A DNA stretch of 64,000 bases from JARIHD01 sp963815935. Its GTDB lineage: Bacteria > Patescibacteriota > Saccharimonadia > Saccharimonadales > UBA4665. Shown one piece after another: positions 51,264 to 59,209 of this stretch. The stretch is from the NCBI GenBank assembly GCA_963815935.1, contig CAWFIL010000002.1, forward strand, positions 186,001 through 250,000, in the 5' to 3' direction. Under the pieces are notes generated by a model, which worked only from the letters and a program-made list of their open reading frames with translations, was not told where the DNA came from and did no database searches. The position numbers and the translations under genes were made by a program. Position 1 is the first letter of the stretch, and each line of letters starts with the position of its first letter.

Positions 51264-52702
51264 ATGGTGAGCATTGCATGCATTGTATCGCTAATGTGCA
51301 TGTTGTTAGCTAAGGCGTAGTTGCCTAGGGCCACCAATTTGTTGGCGGCTCGTAGATCGACGCCATATTCGGAACTTACGAGGTGGGCCTGACGGGTGGC
51401 ACTCACCATGGTGTTGCGCAGACGAGTCTCGTATTCTTCATCACTGGCAGGCAAGTACAAGCCGCCAGCTTCTGCTGCAGCAATCTGGCTAAGGTCGCGC
51501 CGGTTTTCTTCGATGCTAACTTTTACGCTGCCCACATTGCGTAGTTCACCCGGTGCAAAACGTATGCCCAGGCTTTGTAGCCGTGGCATAAGTTGGTCGT
51601 TGACGGTGTGGTTGCCAACCTCGTCCCAGTCTTTGATAACCACACTACCTACGTTGTCTGGGCGTAACACATTGCTAGTTGCGGCGGGCACTAGATAGGT
51701 GTTCTGCCAACGGTTGTCGGGGTCGAAGGTTAGTACGTCTTGGTCGACGATCTGCACGCTGGCGCCTGCATCTTCCAATTTTTGGGCAAGTGCGGCGAGT
51801 TTATCTCCTCCGGTGGCCTGCACGTGGCGGTCTGTTGGGTCGAGTAGAATGCCGTCAACCATGCTGCGGGTAATGGGCAGCCCTACGGCGCTCATAGCTT
51901 GCAGAGTTACTGGCTTTTTGGTGCGTGGATCGATATCGCCCAAGGCTACCGGCAAGATACTCACGTCTTCGTCTACGCTATCATGCGGTTGGTAAGCCTC
52001 GGCCGCATAGTATGCGCCCGCAAAGCCGGCACCCTGAATAGCAACCGTCGCTTTGCTTTCGCCGCGTTCACGCATAGACGTGCGACGCGAAATAACTGCA
52101 CCACGGCCGGTAGCCGCTGGGCGAATATGCATGTCTGGCTTGCCAGTTACACACGCCTCGGCATGGGGCACGCCCCGTTTACGCAAGCCACCGAGGTACG
52201 AGATACCGATCTCGCCGTTGGTCCCTTCGTCGCCAGCGGTGCCGTCTTTGCTTGGGTCGGCCAGATCGGCATCTACGACCAAACCGGCCAATTGGTCGAG
52301 TGCGGTCACTAGGCGCATGTGCTGGGCATTTGGCGACAAGTGAGCGGGGCGGGGGTCGATGTTCGCGATAGTCTTGCCACCGCTGTAGGCGGTTTCGTCG
52401 ATGCCGCCGATTTTGTCGCGCATGGCTTTGCCGTGATCGATGCCGTCTTGGCGCCACGTGTCGGCATTATCATAATATTTAAACTTTGTGCCGCCACGGT
52501 GAATAGTACCTTCCGGACCGCAATGAACGCGGATTACCGGGTGCTCGGGTTCGCCCGAAAGTACAATATTGCCCAGGTAATGAACGCGGGTTTCGGTGAG
52601 GGCTTGCAGATCCGGCTCTCCCAGTTCGATAAGCTCGGCTAGTTCTAGGTCGGAAGGCGATAACACTTCCTGGGGGAGCAGCATTTCGGCTACAGCACTC
52701 AT
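51260..52702 (-). CDS. Divergent Glu/Leu/Phe/Val dehydrogenase-like protein
   Basis: 480 residues, GAGAGG 6 nt before the ATG. The plan of the glutamate/leucine dehydrogenase family can be followed: H-R-G-G-T-K-F, then A-Y-S-G-G-K-T-I-A (comparable to the P-x-G-G-x-K-G loop with its lysine), D-A-D-L-A-D-P-S-K-D, V-T-G-K-P and R-P-A-A-T-G-R-G-A (comparable to E-A-T-G-R-G). The NAD loop is V-A-I-Q-G-A-G-F-A-G. The spacing and several catalytic surroundings differ, so amino-acid oxidation is plausible but the substrate is unsure. Upstream there is a short leader ORF and a terminator. Confidence 0.7.
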   Translation of the reverse strand: MSAVAEMLLPQEVLSPSDLELAELIELGEPDLQALTETRVHYLGNIVLSGEPEHPVIRVHCGPEGTIHRGGTKFKYYDNADTWRQDGIDHGKAMRDKIGGIDETAYSGGKTIANIDPRPAHLSPNAQHMRLVTALDQLAGLVVDADLADPSKDGTAGDEGTNGEIGISYLGGLRKRGVPHAEACVTGKPDMHIRPAATGRGAVISRRTSMRERGESKATVAIQGAGFAGAYYAAEAYQPHDSVDEDVSILPVALGDIDPRTKKPVTLQAMSAVGLPITRSMVDGILLDPTDRHVQATGGDKLAALAQKLEDAGASVQIVDQDVLTFDPDNRWQNTYLVPAATSNVLRPDNVGSVVIKDWDEVGNHTVNDQLMPRLQSLGIRFAPGELRNVGSVKVSIEENRRDLSQIAAAEAGGLYLPASDEEYETRLRNTMVSATRQAHLVSSEYGVDLRAANKLVALGNYALANNMHISDTMHAMLTI

Positions 52703-52735
52703 ATTTTTCCTCTCTTGTTATATTTTTTAAAAAAC

Positions 52736-52755
52736 AAAAAAACAGCATCGTGCTG
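52736..52755 (-). terminator. Intrinsic terminator in the 5' leader of the dehydrogenase-like gene
   Basis: Stem CAGCA/TGCTG with loop CGA (52743-52755), extendable by two G-U pairs, followed on the minus strand by seven T (52742-52736). It lies about 35 bp upstream of the start codon, so it can only serve for premature termination. Confidence 0.75.
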
Positions 52756-52866
52756 CCGCTAGGGGTGGGTACGTTGATTCGTTAGTATAACAACGTGTGT
52801 TTCTCTGTGACCCAGAACACTAACATTGTTATGTCAGAAGTATATACTCGCGAGGCATCAAAGCAA
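52743..52866 (-). promoter_or_regulatory. Leader of the dehydrogenase-like gene with short ORF and terminator
   Basis: On the minus strand: TTGCTT (52861-52866), 16 nt, TATACT (52839-52844), then 12 nt to the ATG of a 14-codon ORF, MLVFWVTEKHTLLY (52826-52782), then an intrinsic terminator at 52736-52755, and only then the gene. A second promoter-like GTCACA (52806-52811), 16 nt, TATACT (52784-52789) lies inside the leader ORF. The order promoter, mini-ORF, terminator, gene is that of an attenuator, but no single amino-acid codon dominates. Confidence 0.4.
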
Positions 52867-52914
52867 TAGCATTTTTCGGATAAAAATTGACACCAATCGT
52901 TGTATGCTAGATGT

Positions 52915-53427
52915 ATGGCAAACTGGAAAGGACATGTAATTGGCGGCGTCGTACTCGGCGCGACTTATGCGACAGCAGTATCCTACGCGCCAGTGCAGCG
53001 CTTTGCCGAAACTGCGGGGTTGTTGCGCGACTGGCAGGTGTTGGCCGCAGTCATGGTACTGAGCGTGCTCTTCGCATTATTCCCCGACGTTGATACCAAC
53101 TCCAAGGGGCAAAATATCTTTTACGGCATAGCTTTAGCATTCGATATATTGCTGATTGCTAGTGGTGATATCCAAGCGGCAGCTTACTTGGGCTTGATTG
53201 CTATGTTGCCGATAGTAGGCAAACACCGCGGTTGGACGCACAGCAAGTTAGCCATGGTGCTCGTGCCGCTACCAATTGTTATTGTTCCATATTTGTATAG
53301 CGAAAAAGTGCTGCAAATAAGCATCGTTTACTACGGTGCAGCCGTAGCAGGTTACTTTAGCCATCTGTTGCTGGACGGCCTTATCGTCAAGTGGTTTAGG
53401 GTCAAAACACGAGCATTTGCCGAATAG
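52915..53427 (+). CDS. YdjM/DUF457-like membrane-bound metal-dependent hydrolase
   Basis: 170 residues from the ATG at 52915, which lies exactly 6 nt after TATGCT (52903-52908). A TTG at 52900 is in frame but lies in the promoter. About four membrane segments are present. The family residues are H-V-I-G-G-V-V-L-G, F-P-D-V-D-T-N-S and H-R-G-W-T-H-S, followed by a histidine in F-S-H-L-L-L-D. This is the LexA-regulated YdjM family of predicted membrane hydrolases. It is divergent from the dehydrogenase-like gene. Confidence 0.85.
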   Translation: MANWKGHVIGGVVLGATYATAVSYAPVQRFAETAGLLRDWQVLAAVMVLSVLFALFPDVDTNSKGQNIFYGIALAFDILLIASGDIQAAAYLGLIAMLPIVGKHRGWTHSKLAMVLVPLPIVIVPYLYSEKVLQISIVYYGAAVAGYFSHLLLDGLIVKWFRVKTRAFAE

Positions 53428-53433
53428 AACTTG

Positions 53434-53445
53434 TATAGTATAGGT
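53434..53445 (+). promoter_or_regulatory. -10 box of the leaderless DUF2207 gene
   Basis: TATAGT at 53434-53439, exactly 6 nt before the ATG at 53446. Confidence 0.55.
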
Positions 53446-55227
53446 ATGAAATTCACTCGTAGGGTAATCGGGCTGGGGATAGCGCTGCTCGCAGTCTCGG
53501 CTGTGGCTATGCCGACGCCAACACACGCAGCAGGTACAGACGTCAACAATTTTACTGTGCAGTCGTTTGATGCCGACTATTACCTTACGCGCGATGCCAC
53601 TAAGCGTTCGCATTTGCGAATTACCGAAACCATCATGGTACAGTTTCCGCCGTACAACCAAAACCATGGCATTGAGCGTTCTATACCAAACGACTACGAC
53701 GGGCACACTGTAGGTTTCAAATTGGCATCCGTACGGGACGGCACAGGCAGACCGCTAACCTACATGACTTATGGTTCAAACGGTAATACGGTAATACGTA
53801 TCGGCGACGCCACCAAGTACGTGCAGGGTCTGCAAACCTATGTTGTCAACTACGACGTCCACGACGCCACCAAGCTGTTTAGTGACCACAATGAGCTGTA
53901 CTGGGATACGAACGGCACCGATTGGGGCCAGACATTTGGCAGTGTTACGGCACGGCTGCATTTGAGCGGCGATATCGCCAAGGCATTCGACGGCCAGGCT
54001 AAGTGCTTTGAGGGGTCGCAGGGTTCTACGAGCAACTGCGTAATGAGCGAAGTCAAGCGCGACAATCAAACCGTACTGACCTTTCACTCCAGCCGTATGC
54101 TATATGCGGGAGAAAACGTCAGTTTTGTTGCTGGTTTTGCAAAAGGAACCTTTGCCAAGTACCAACCTACTGCGCTAGAGAAATGGTTGCCCATTGCTTT
54201 GGTTGCCTGGTTTGCGCTTGGCGCCGTATTTGCGATGATTATCGTCGTGGTAATGGTTCGGGCCTGGCGTCGCTTCGGCCGCTCGCCAACAGGGCGGGGA
54301 ACGATTATACCCGAATATATACCACCCAAAGACCTGAGTGTTCTGGCGTCGTCTACTATCCTCAAGCGTAAGGGTTCGGACATGACCGCGCAGATTCTGG
54401 ATCTGGCCGTCCGGCATTATATTCGAGTGTACGAAACCGAAACTCGGGGTGTCTGGTTCAAGAACAAACGCTCCTACGAGCTTGAGCTGTCACGTAAGCT
54501 CACTGGCCTGCGTAGCGAAGAAAAACGCCTGGTAACCATACTATTTGGCGACAGCCCTCAAATGGGGCAACGCGTCACGCTGGAGGGCATGATGTCTAAG
54601 CTATACAAAGAGACCACCAAACTCGAAAAAGACGTCGAGACCCAGATGCTCCTTGGCGGCTACTTGGCCGACACGACCGCCACCCGCAAGCACTATTATA
54701 AGTTTGGAGCTATTGTTGTAGTTGCCGGTGTAGTGCTGTTTAATCCGTTGGTTTTTATGGCGGGTGTTATTGTGCTTATCACGGCCGCGGGCTTTCACCC
54801 GCTTAGCGACAAAGGTGTCGACCGCCGCGATTATCTGCGCGGCCTAGAAGTGTATATGAAGCTCGCTGAGGCTGAGCGCATACGTGTACTACAAAGCCCC
54901 CAGGGTGCCGTAAAGACGCGTATTAATCCCAAGAATAACAAACGTTTAGTTGAGCTATACGAACGCTTATTGCCATACGCTATAGTATTTGGCATGGAAA
55001 AGCAGTGGGCTAAAGAGCTAGCCCCGCTATACAAACAACAACCCGACTGGTATGTGGGCAACTGGAGCGCCTTTAACGCGGGTCTATTTGTGGCTTCGCT
55101 CGATAACTTTGCCTTGGTTAGCAACAATACGTTTGCGCCACCCACAAACTCATCATCGAGTGGTTTTTCTGGTGGAGGCGGCTTCTCCGGTGGAGGCGGC
55201 GGTGGAGGCGGCGGTGGAGGCTGGTAG
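53446..55227 (+). CDS. DUF2207 family membrane protein with Gly-rich C-terminus
   Basis: 593 residues from the ATG at 53446. A cleavable signal peptide (M-K-F-T-R-R ... A-L-L-A-V-S-A-V-A-M-P-T-P-T-H-A-A) is followed by an outer beta-rich DUF2207 domain with H-G-I-E-R-S-I-P-N. A membrane helix lies at about residues 245-270, then a large cytoplasmic region and two more adjacent helices near residue 430. The C-terminus is Ser then Gly-only (S-G-F-S-G-G-G-G-F-S-G-G-G and a final W), the typical end of this family. Function unknown; members are widespread in wall-bearing bacteria. Confidence 0.85.
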   Translation: MKFTRRVIGLGIALLAVSAVAMPTPTHAAGTDVNNFTVQSFDADYYLTRDATKRSHLRITETIMVQFPPYNQNHGIERSIPNDYDGHTVGFKLASVRDGTGRPLTYMTYGSNGNTVIRIGDATKYVQGLQTYVVNYDVHDATKLFSDHNELYWDTNGTDWGQTFGSVTARLHLSGDIAKAFDGQAKCFEGSQGSTSNCVMSEVKRDNQTVLTFHSSRMLYAGENVSFVAGFAKGTFAKYQPTALEKWLPIALVAWFALGAVFAMIIVVVMVRAWRRFGRSPTGRGTIIPEYIPPKDLSVLASSTILKRKGSDMTAQILDLAVRHYIRVYETETRGVWFKNKRSYELELSRKLTGLRSEEKRLVTILFGDSPQMGQRVTLEGMMSKLYKETTKLEKDVETQMLLGGYLADTTATRKHYYKFGAIVVVAGVVLFNPLVFMAGVIVLITAAGFHPLSDKGVDRRDYLRGLEVYMKLAEAERIRVLQSPQGAVKTRINPKNNKRLVELYERLLPYAIVFGMEKQWAKELAPLYKQQPDWYVGNWSAFNAGLFVASLDNFALVSNNTFAPPTNSSSSGFSGGGGFSGGGGGGGGGGGW

Positions 55228-55246
55228 CGGTCACGTTGCAAGGATA

Positions 55247-55287
55247 TTTGTTACATGTTCCGGCATACAAACGGAACATGTAACAAA
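55247..55287. repeat. 16-bp perfect inverted repeat with 9-nt loop
   Basis: TTTGTTACATGTTCCG (55247-55262) and its exact reverse complement (55272-55287). No U-run follows on either strand. It lies 20 bp after the DUF2207 stop. It may be an unusual terminator, a processing hairpin or a protein site. Confidence 0.75.
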
Positions 55288-55521
55288 GTTATACACATGG
55301 CTACCTCTGTTATCGTGTTGATCTAGTGACAAATATCACGAAAAGTTATTGCTATGTGACGGATGTGAGGGTAAGCTATCTCTTGTCAGCATGGGCTGTG
55401 TGCAAGAGAATAATATCGCTTTGTCTAAGGCGGTGTTTTATTTTTGTCCACAATCCAGCTATCACTACAGGTGTTATAACAGTAAGAAGTGATTTTAATC
55501 ACGGAAAGGTAAAACAGGTAT
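55288..55521 (+). promoter_or_regulatory. Structured upstream region of the CBS-permease pair with two GTGA-N6-TCAC sites
   Basis: Two copies of GTGA-N6-TCAC, the core of CRP/FNR-type operators, at 55326-55339 and 55489-55502. Between them a two-layer hairpin (CTCTTG/CAAGAG outer, CAGC/GCTG inner) lies near 55379-55407. TATAAC at 55475-55480 may be a -10 box. The second palindrome is 19 nt before the start codon, where a bound protein or RNA fold would affect initiation. No CRP-like regulator is in the window. A cation-responsive RNA is conceivable given the permease, but I could not match a known class. Confidence 0.4.
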
Positions 55522-55983
55522 ATGGTAAAACGTATTCTAGTGGAAGACTTATACCGCAAAGATGCTGCAACCATTCCTGCAACCGCAACAGTGCGCCAAG
55601 CGCTGGAGCAAATGCAAGCCGATAGTTCAAACGGTTTGCTCGTACTGGAGGGTGAGGACAAAGTTGTCGGCATCATATCTCTTCAGGATATCGCCGGGGC
55701 TATCGTGCCCGACGAAATGCAGGAAAATGCCAATTTAGCAAATGCTCTCTTCCGAGAGGGATTCTTTGAAGAACTGGCCAACAAGCTGACTCGCAAAAAA
55801 GTGACCGAGATCATGCGGACCGAGTACAAGACCGTAACTCGCCAGGCTTCGATTCTCGAAATTGCTGCTGACTTTTTACAAAGTGACCTATACATTGTGC
55901 CTGTCGTCGAAGACGACAAGCTACTAGGCGTTGTTACTCGTACCGAAATCCGGCGCGCAATGGCCAACGCTATGATCGCCTAA
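55522..55983 (+). CDS. Tandem CBS-domain protein
   Basis: 153 residues forming two CBS motifs: the first at residues ~8-60 (I-P-A-T-A-T-V-R-Q-A-L-E-Q-M, V-V-G-I-I-S-L-Q-D-I), the second at ~95-150 (V-T-E-I-M-R-T-E-Y-K-T-V, L-G-V-V-T-R-T-E-I-R-R-A). CBS pairs bind adenosine nucleotides and gate partner proteins. The permease gene 28 bp downstream is the obvious partner, so this protein may sense energy or a nucleotide signal for ion transport (inference). GGAAAGG precedes the start. Confidence 0.88.
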   Translation: MVKRILVEDLYRKDAATIPATATVRQALEQMQADSSNGLLVLEGEDKVVGIISLQDIAGAIVPDEMQENANLANALFREGFFEELANKLTRKKVTEIMRTEYKTVTRQASILEIAADFLQSDLYIVPVVEDDKLLGVVTRTEIRRAMANAMIA

Positions 55984-56011
55984 TTAACGTAATCACAAAC
56001 TAGATTTTTTT

Positions 56012-57337
56012 ATGGACAAGACGTTGACCTTCTATTCGTTCTTTTCCATAGCCGTCCTTGCGGGCGTCTATGGCTTGTTGATTACCGAAAAAATCAACAA
56101 GGTTATTGTTGCGATGCTTGGTGCAGTACTACTCATCTTCGCGCAAGTTTTTCGGACCTCTGTTGCCACTTCACAAGAAGTGGCGTTTCAATTTATTGGG
56201 CGTAACCTAGATGTATTGTTCTTTATCATCGGCATGATGATTCTGGTGGGTATCGTCAGGGGGTCGGGCCTTTTTGAGGCTGTCGCTATTTGGCTAGCCA
56301 AAAAGGTAAAAGGGCACCCCGTCAAATTGTTGTTTGTCGTCGGGTATCTAACGTTGCTTATGACGATCTTTTTGTCGAATGTGCCGACGGTCCTGATTAT
56401 GCTGCCAGTTTTGATGATCCTCATTAAGGAACTCAAACTGCCATATATGCCATTCTTGTTTGCTGTAATTGTTATGGCCAACATCGGTGGTGCGGCAACG
56501 CCTATCTCCGACCCAACGACCTACTACCAGGCAAAGACAGTCGGTCTTAGCTTCTTTGAGGTTGTTCGCAATTCCGGCATGATTGTCGGTGTGCTATCGG
56601 TCGTTTCGATGGGCTATATTTACCTAATCTTCCGTAAGCAACTCAAGGCTGTTACTGTTAAAGCCAAAGAAGTTGCCAAGTTCAAGCCTGCGGCAGCCAT
56701 TCAGGACAAGAAGCTTTTGTACTACGGTACGCCGATTCTATTCGGTGCGATCTTACTGATGGTCATGAAGGATACAATTTCACACGCCTTTGGCTACCAA
56801 ATCGATAATGCCTCTATTGTTATGTTCGGCGCCTTTCTGTCGATGCTAATCTTTAAGCGCCATCCACGAGATGTCTTCCGCGACCTAGTCGACTGGGAAA
56901 TAGTCTTCTTCTTTATGGGCCTGTTCATTGTGGTCGGTTCGCTTGAGCAGACACATGTTGTTGGCGCACTGGCTAACGGCCTAGTTACTATGTCCGGCGG
57001 CAGCAACACGGTCTTGCTGTTCCTGATCACCGTAGGCTCTGGTCTGTTGTCGGTATTTATCGACAATGTGCCATACAACATTACTATGGTTGGTGCCATC
57101 CAAGAGATGTCCAAGCAAGGTATCTTCGTATACCCATTGTGGTGGGCATTGAACCTCGGTACCTCTATTGGAGGCGCGGGCTCGCCAATTGGCGCAGCAT
57201 GTAACGTGCTTGCGCTGGGCCAGGCAGAGAAAGAGAAGATGCACGTCAACTTCCTCAAGTACCTGGTGATTGGTGTGCCGTTAGTTTTGATTAACGGTGT
57301 GGTCGCCTTTGGCATTATCTGGCTCCGTTACCGATAG
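56012..57337 (+). CDS. ArsB/NhaD-type ion permease (SLC13/IT superfamily)
   Basis: 441 residues, about 11 membrane segments in two halves. Conserved family motifs are visible: F-L-S-N-V-P-T-V-L-I-M-L-P, G-G-A-A-T-P-I-S-D-P, and in the second half D-N-V-P-Y-N-I-T-M-V with G-G-A-G-S-P-I-G-A-A-C-N-V. These paired G-x-x-x-P-I loops are the inverted repeats of the IT superfamily. Sodium/proton antiport (NhaD) or anion export are the main options. It follows the CBS gene and probably forms an operon with it. No Shine-Dalgarno precedes the ATG. Confidence 0.88.
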   Translation: MDKTLTFYSFFSIAVLAGVYGLLITEKINKVIVAMLGAVLLIFAQVFRTSVATSQEVAFQFIGRNLDVLFFIIGMMILVGIVRGSGLFEAVAIWLAKKVKGHPVKLLFVVGYLTLLMTIFLSNVPTVLIMLPVLMILIKELKLPYMPFLFAVIVMANIGGAATPISDPTTYYQAKTVGLSFFEVVRNSGMIVGVLSVVSMGYIYLIFRKQLKAVTVKAKEVAKFKPAAAIQDKKLLYYGTPILFGAILLMVMKDTISHAFGYQIDNASIVMFGAFLSMLIFKRHPRDVFRDLVDWEIVFFFMGLFIVVGSLEQTHVVGALANGLVTMSGGSNTVLLFLITVGSGLLSVFIDNVPYNITMVGAIQEMSKQGIFVYPLWWALNLGTSIGGAGSPIGAACNVLALGQAEKEKMHVNFLKYLVIGVPLVLINGVVAFGIIWLRYR

Positions 57338-57393
57338 ACTGAGCTAACGTCGTAAAGGTGAGATACATCACATCTCGGGTATATCACTACCGA

Positions 57394-57408
57394 TATACTA
57401 CAAGTGGG
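57394..57408 (+). promoter_or_regulatory. -10 box before a small membrane-protein gene
   Basis: TATACT at 57394-57399, 9 nt before the ATG at 57409. Confidence 0.45.
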
Positions 57409-57546
57409 ATGGATGAAGAATTCGAACCAAACACTACTACCGAATCTCCCGAGACACTACGCGCACTGCGTAAAGAAATGCTACTGCTCGTTGCAGTAGC
57501 ATTTTCTGCTGTATTGGTGGCAATTGTCATCAACCAGAGCTTGTAA
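57409..57546 (+). CDS. Small single-pass membrane protein (45 aa)
   Basis: 45 residues from the ATG at 57409: an acidic head (D-E-E-F-E-P-N-T-T-T-E-S-P), a short basic part, then one membrane helix (L-L-L-V-A-V-A-F-S-A-V-L-V-A-I-V-I). The -10 box supports it as a gene. Function unknown; it may pair with the neighbouring permease or GerMN protein. Confidence 0.5.
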   Translation: MDEEFEPNTTTESPETLRALRKEMLLLVAVAFSAVLVAIVINQSL

Positions 57547-57635
57547 TGGCCCCGGACAGTCTGTGCCCCCACTGCGAGGGATCTTTGAGCTCGCAACAGT
57601 TTGCTTTTTATTAGCACCCAGGTACCATAAGAAGT

Positions 57636-58136
57636 ATGAAAAAATGGTTTATCCCCGTAGCCGCCATAGCGGTGATTGCAGTAATCGCCCTGGTAACCTG
57701 GCGATTTGCACTCAAGCCTGCCGACCCAGGTTACTACAAATTCTATATGGTCGCCATTGGCGACAAAGGGAAGCGCGGCACCAAGCTCGGTTGTGGTGAC
57801 AGTCTGGTCGCCGTTCAACGGCAGACTGTATCGGACACCAAGATTACCGACGTCTACCAAGACATCGTGAATATGCACGATTATGCCTACGACAGTACTG
57901 GCTTGCGTAATTCGTTGTACCAGTCGGATTTACAGGTGCAGTCGGCGACCATTGACGCCCAAGGCATAGCGCATGTTGATCTTACGGGCACCATTAAACA
58001 ATCCGGTGGTTGTGACGTTGCGCGCATTACTGGCCAGCTGCAACAGCCCGCCTACCAGTTTAAGGGCGTCAAGAGCGTTGATGTGCGTATTAACGGCGTC
58101 GATCTTGCTGCGGCACTCAAACCGGATGGCCGCTAA
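57636..58136 (+). CDS. GerMN-domain membrane-anchored protein
   Basis: 166 residues. One N-terminal membrane segment (F-I-P-V-A-A-I-A-V-I-A-V-I-A-L-V-T) is followed by an outer domain resembling GerMN: G-C-G-D-S-L-V-A-V near residue 52, A-H-V-D-L-T-G-T-I near residue 112 and V-R-I-N-G at the end. GerMN occurs in spore-germination and wall-associated lipoproteins; here it probably has a wall or envelope role. No Shine-Dalgarno of note, and the AAGAAGT before the ATG is weak. Confidence 0.7.
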   Translation: MKKWFIPVAAIAVIAVIALVTWRFALKPADPGYYKFYMVAIGDKGKRGTKLGCGDSLVAVQRQTVSDTKITDVYQDIVNMHDYAYDSTGLRNSLYQSDLQVQSATIDAQGIAHVDLTGTIKQSGGCDVARITGQLQQPAYQFKGVKSVDVRINGVDLAAALKPDGR

Positions 58137-58221
58137 AGTCTTGTTTGGTGCGCAGGCCGCGTACAGAAGTTAGTTCATAAATCTACGTTGGGGTAGTGTG
58201 TAATCGAATGCGTAAGGTTCG

Positions 58222-58881
58222 CTAGACAAAACTGGCATTGCCTCTTAGCAAGGAGACATCATGGACGAGCACACCAACAGCAAATCCTGGATCGGTACCC
58301 ATATTCACAGCTTCACCAATAGCCCTGACATCAAAAAGGGGATCGACTTCTTCATTCACGAGACGCGCCTGCGATGCATCATGGCCCGTCCAAGAATAAG
58401 TCTCGTCACCATATTTTACCTCATCTGCAACTAAAATACTTTTTATAGCACTCGTAGTACCGACACCCGGTAAGGTCGCCTCCCGACCAACACTAAGCTG
58501 TAATTGAGCCGCGTTCGGGTCTAGCGCGAAAGCGCCCTTTGCGTTGGCGTTAAACACATGGCCGCAACCTATACCGTATCTATTGCCGGTTTCAGTCACT
58601 ACCCAAACGGAACCTGCGCCACCCGCTCCCAGATCCATCCAACCAGCATCTGTACCCATTGCTCGCGCTGCATCTCGCGAAGTTAAGCTAAACGTTAGCG
58701 TGTCGCCTGGGGTTCGGCAGAGGGCTGCAACATGAAACTCTCCAGAACTTTTTGGATGTCCCGCTTCCCACATCCCTTGGGGGGCAAATTTTACGAGCTG
58801 CGCACGCCTTACTGCTTCTGCCGTTGCAGGGTCAAGTTCCGAATTTCCTGGATTGGGAAGTGAGTTGTAATTTGCTGACAT
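58222..58881 (-). CDS. Hypothetical protein
   Basis: 219 residues from the ATG at 58881. The frame runs to 58938, but TATAGT at about 58917-58922 makes the inner ATG more likely. Soluble, with no signal peptide. A segment S-V-W-V-V-T-E-T-G-N-R-Y-G-I-G-C-G-H-V-F recalls the strand and loop around the catalytic histidine of trypsin-like folds (usually T-A-A-H-C or C-G-H), but I see no matching serine motif, so I do not assign it. Its Ala/Gly/Asp-rich composition differs little from its surroundings. Confidence 0.5.
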   Translation of the reverse strand: MSANYNSLPNPGNSELDPATAEAVRRAQLVKFAPQGMWEAGHPKSSGEFHVAALCRTPGDTLTFSLTSRDAARAMGTDAGWMDLGAGGAGSVWVVTETGNRYGIGCGHVFNANAKGAFALDPNAAQLQLSVGREATLPGVGTTSAIKSILVADEVKYGDETYSWTGHDASQARLVNEEVDPLFDVRAIGEAVNMGTDPGFAVGVLVHDVSLLRGNASFV

Positions 58882-59013
58882 ATTTATTCTTATTTTCTGT
58901 ACAACGTCTATTATTTGACTATACGTAAACATTAGCACATTACTGTGATTTTGTCCACCTAGCTTATATCCAAACGTAGCATAGTTGCGCGGTCGTTTAT
59001 ATACTAAGCTCTT

Positions 59014-59124
59014 ATGGGGCTACTACAACTTTTTAATAAGAACGCGGGTGCAAGAACCGCGCAGCATGGGGATGGCATTTTGCCGTTAATCTTGAGCCAG
59101 GTGCTAATGCCTAGAAAACGGTAG
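59014..59124 (+). CDS. Possible 36-residue small protein
   Basis: A 36-codon ORF whose ATG lies 8 nt after TATACT (59000-59005), the same arrangement as established genes here. It starts M-G-L-L-Q-L-F-N-K-N and ends L-I-L-S-Q-V-L-M-P-R-K-R, giving a basic amphipathic peptide. It lies in an otherwise empty 330-bp gap and might instead be part of an untranslated RNA. Confidence 0.3.
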   Translation: MGLLQLFNKNAGARTAQHGDGILPLILSQVLMPRKR

Positions 59125-59157
59125 CTTGGCAGGAGTAACCAGGAGCTAGTTGTATGA

Positions 59158-59187
59158 AATAGCCTGCTCGCAAATGAGCAGGCTATT
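59158..59187 (-). terminator. Terminator hairpin after the LPxTG gene
   Basis: Twelve-bp perfect inverted repeat AATAGCCTGCTC/GAGCAGGCTATT with a 6-nt loop, 22 bp beyond the stop of the minus-strand surface-protein gene. The U-run is only partial. Confidence 0.65.
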
Positions 59188-59209
59188 GGTTCTCGCCGGA
59201 GGGTAGGTA

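Noticed and set aside
55247..55287. LexA/SOS-box reading of the ACATGT-centred repeat
   Set aside because: The arms do not match GAAC-N4-GTTC or the CTG-N10-CAG consensus.
57524..57799. ORF overlapping the GerMN gene in another frame
   Set aside because: It overlaps the GerMN protein start and most of its first half, and lacks a recognisable product.
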